A DNA stretch of 44,477 nt, taken from positions 130,108 through 174,584 of the forward strand of contig CAITJH010000044.1 in NCBI GenBank assembly GCA_903892635.1, given 5' to 3'. Each line of letters opens with the position of its first letter. The stretch's first letter is position 1. The notes under the pieces are model-generated. The model had not been told where the DNA came from. It saw only the letters and a list, made by a program, of their open reading frames with translations, and searched no databases. The translations under genes and the position numbers were made by a program. The DNA comes from an uncultured Actinomycetes bacterium. GTDB taxonomy: Bacteria; Actinomycetota; Actinomycetes; S36-B12; UBA5976. Positions 44,012 to 44,477 of this stretch are shown in pieces.

Positions 44012-44368
44012 TTACAAGTACATCAAGTTGAAGACTTTGCGGATGGTTTCGTGGCAGACCCACGTGCCCTTCCAGCCTTCAGGTGTTGACAACATCGTGC
44101 CTGGCTTTGCTTCGATTACTGTGCCGTCTTCGGCAGTGATCGTTGCGCTGCCTGCAACGATTGTTGCAGTTTCGTGGTAACCATCACGGAACGATGTGAA
44201 AGTACCTGGCTCACATTCCCAAACACCATAGACGAGTTTGCCGTCTTCGGACTCCCACACAACATCCACTTGTTCCATTTGACCGGTCAATGTTGTTGCT
44301 TTAAGAACAGGTTCGCCCTGCATTGGACGAGTAACGATGTCTTGCATTGAAAAAGTTGGTGTGCTCAT
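44012..44368 (-). CDS. Cupin-domain protein (DUF861-like)
   Basis: 118-residue small beta-barrel. YGVWECEPGTFTSFRDGYHETATIVAGSATITAEDG resembles the DUF861 cupin class (ureidoglycolate lyase-like), with one His for a metal (HETA). An enzyme role is not established. ATG 44368; an opening 30 bases upstream is less likely and would overlap the next gene's end. It follows the truncated gene at the window edge by 10 bases. Confidence 0.8.
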   Translation of the reverse strand: MSTPTFSMQDIVTRPMQGEPVLKATTLTGQMEQVDVVWESEDGKLVYGVWECEPGTFTSFRDGYHETATIVAGSATITAEDGTVIEAKPGTMLSTPEGWKGTWVCHETIRKVFNLMYL

Positions 44369-44378
44369 GCACCCAAGC

Positions 44379-44477
44379 CTATTGGGCAGATTGGCCAATA
44401 CGGGCTAGGCGTTCCAACGCTGCTTCTTCGATCGGAGAATGGTCCCCGACTGCTAGTCGCATCATTCCCAATAGACC
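44379..44477 (-). CDS. C-terminal end of an unidentified protein (truncated by window edge)
   Basis: The last 32 codons read ...MMRLAVGDHSPIEEAALERLARIGQSAQ then TAG. The coding frame is open to the window end, and the ten-base gap to the cupin ATG suggests an operon. Too little is visible to name it. Confidence 0.5.
   Translation of the reverse strand, partial: GLLGMMRLAVGDHSPIEEAALERLARIGQSAQ

Noticed and set aside
1-44477. Phage, IS element, CRISPR array or toxin-antitoxin pair
   Set aside because: No transposase, integrase, regularly spaced repeats or toxin-antitoxin gene pattern was seen. Composition looks uniform by eye.

Overview
The window looks like chromosomal core sequence from an actinobacterium (Actinomycetota). 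The markers are an mshA-type mycothiol glycosyltransferase, the HspR/HAIR-controlled dnaK operon, the 30-residue ribosomal protein bS22, a Rex/HemD pair with a HemD-fused CobA-like domain, DisA next to RadA, a BldC-like HTH gene and a SAM-IV riboswitch. Base composition is near or a little below 50% G+C by eye, genes are tightly packed with many 1-4 nt overlaps, and I saw no phage, IS, CRISPR, rRNA or tRNA. This fits a streamlined aquatic lineage such as Nanopelagicales (acI) or a relative; that placement is inference.

Layout. 1-3048: mshA (5' cut), YbjN-like, gpmA, then a convergent methyltransferase/DUF2516 pair. 3080-7580: clpC with a strong terminator, divergent from an eight-TM coiled-coil protein whose C-terminus aligns with a histidine kinase but lacks the catalytic residues. 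7592-14383 (minus strand): rex-hemD-phosphatase-tlpA-ccdA-resB-ccsB, a haem/cytochrome c maturation block from which hemA, hemC, hemB and hemL are absent. 14543-19025: glutaredoxin-like, HAD phosphatase, bS22, BldC-like regulator, proC, proline dehydrogenase, Ppx/GppA. 19125-24140: Cys-rich metal-site protein, radA, disA, a secreted-type protein, mutY. 24194-27989: class III CoA-transferase, acyl-CoA dehydrogenase, asparaginase, dtd. 27993-30071: YgfZ-like, Fur family, nitrobindin-like and a 33-residue membrane peptide. 30107-32855: metX-metY under a SAM-IV riboswitch, with a perfect hairpin inside the metX start region. 32978-35234: CoA-binding protein, pyrE and small membrane genes. 35231-39796: dnaK-grpE-dnaJ-hspR running by stop/start overlap into an SDR gene and two membrane genes, with a HAIR operator upstream. 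39896-44477: zinc alcohol dehydrogenase, PatB-type lyase, VOC protein, DUF5522-like, O6-methylguanine methyltransferase, membrane protein, cupin, and a cut gene.

Themes: proteostasis (ClpC, DnaK system), genome integrity (RadA, DisA, MutY, MGMT), redox/haem handling (Rex, cytochrome c maturation, nitrobindin-like, Fur) and sulfur amino acid supply (metXY, PatB). The most unusual items are the pseudo-histidine kinase opposite clpC, the gutted haem-biosynthesis locus, the regulatory-dense gap upstream of the BldC-like gene, and the metX hairpin.
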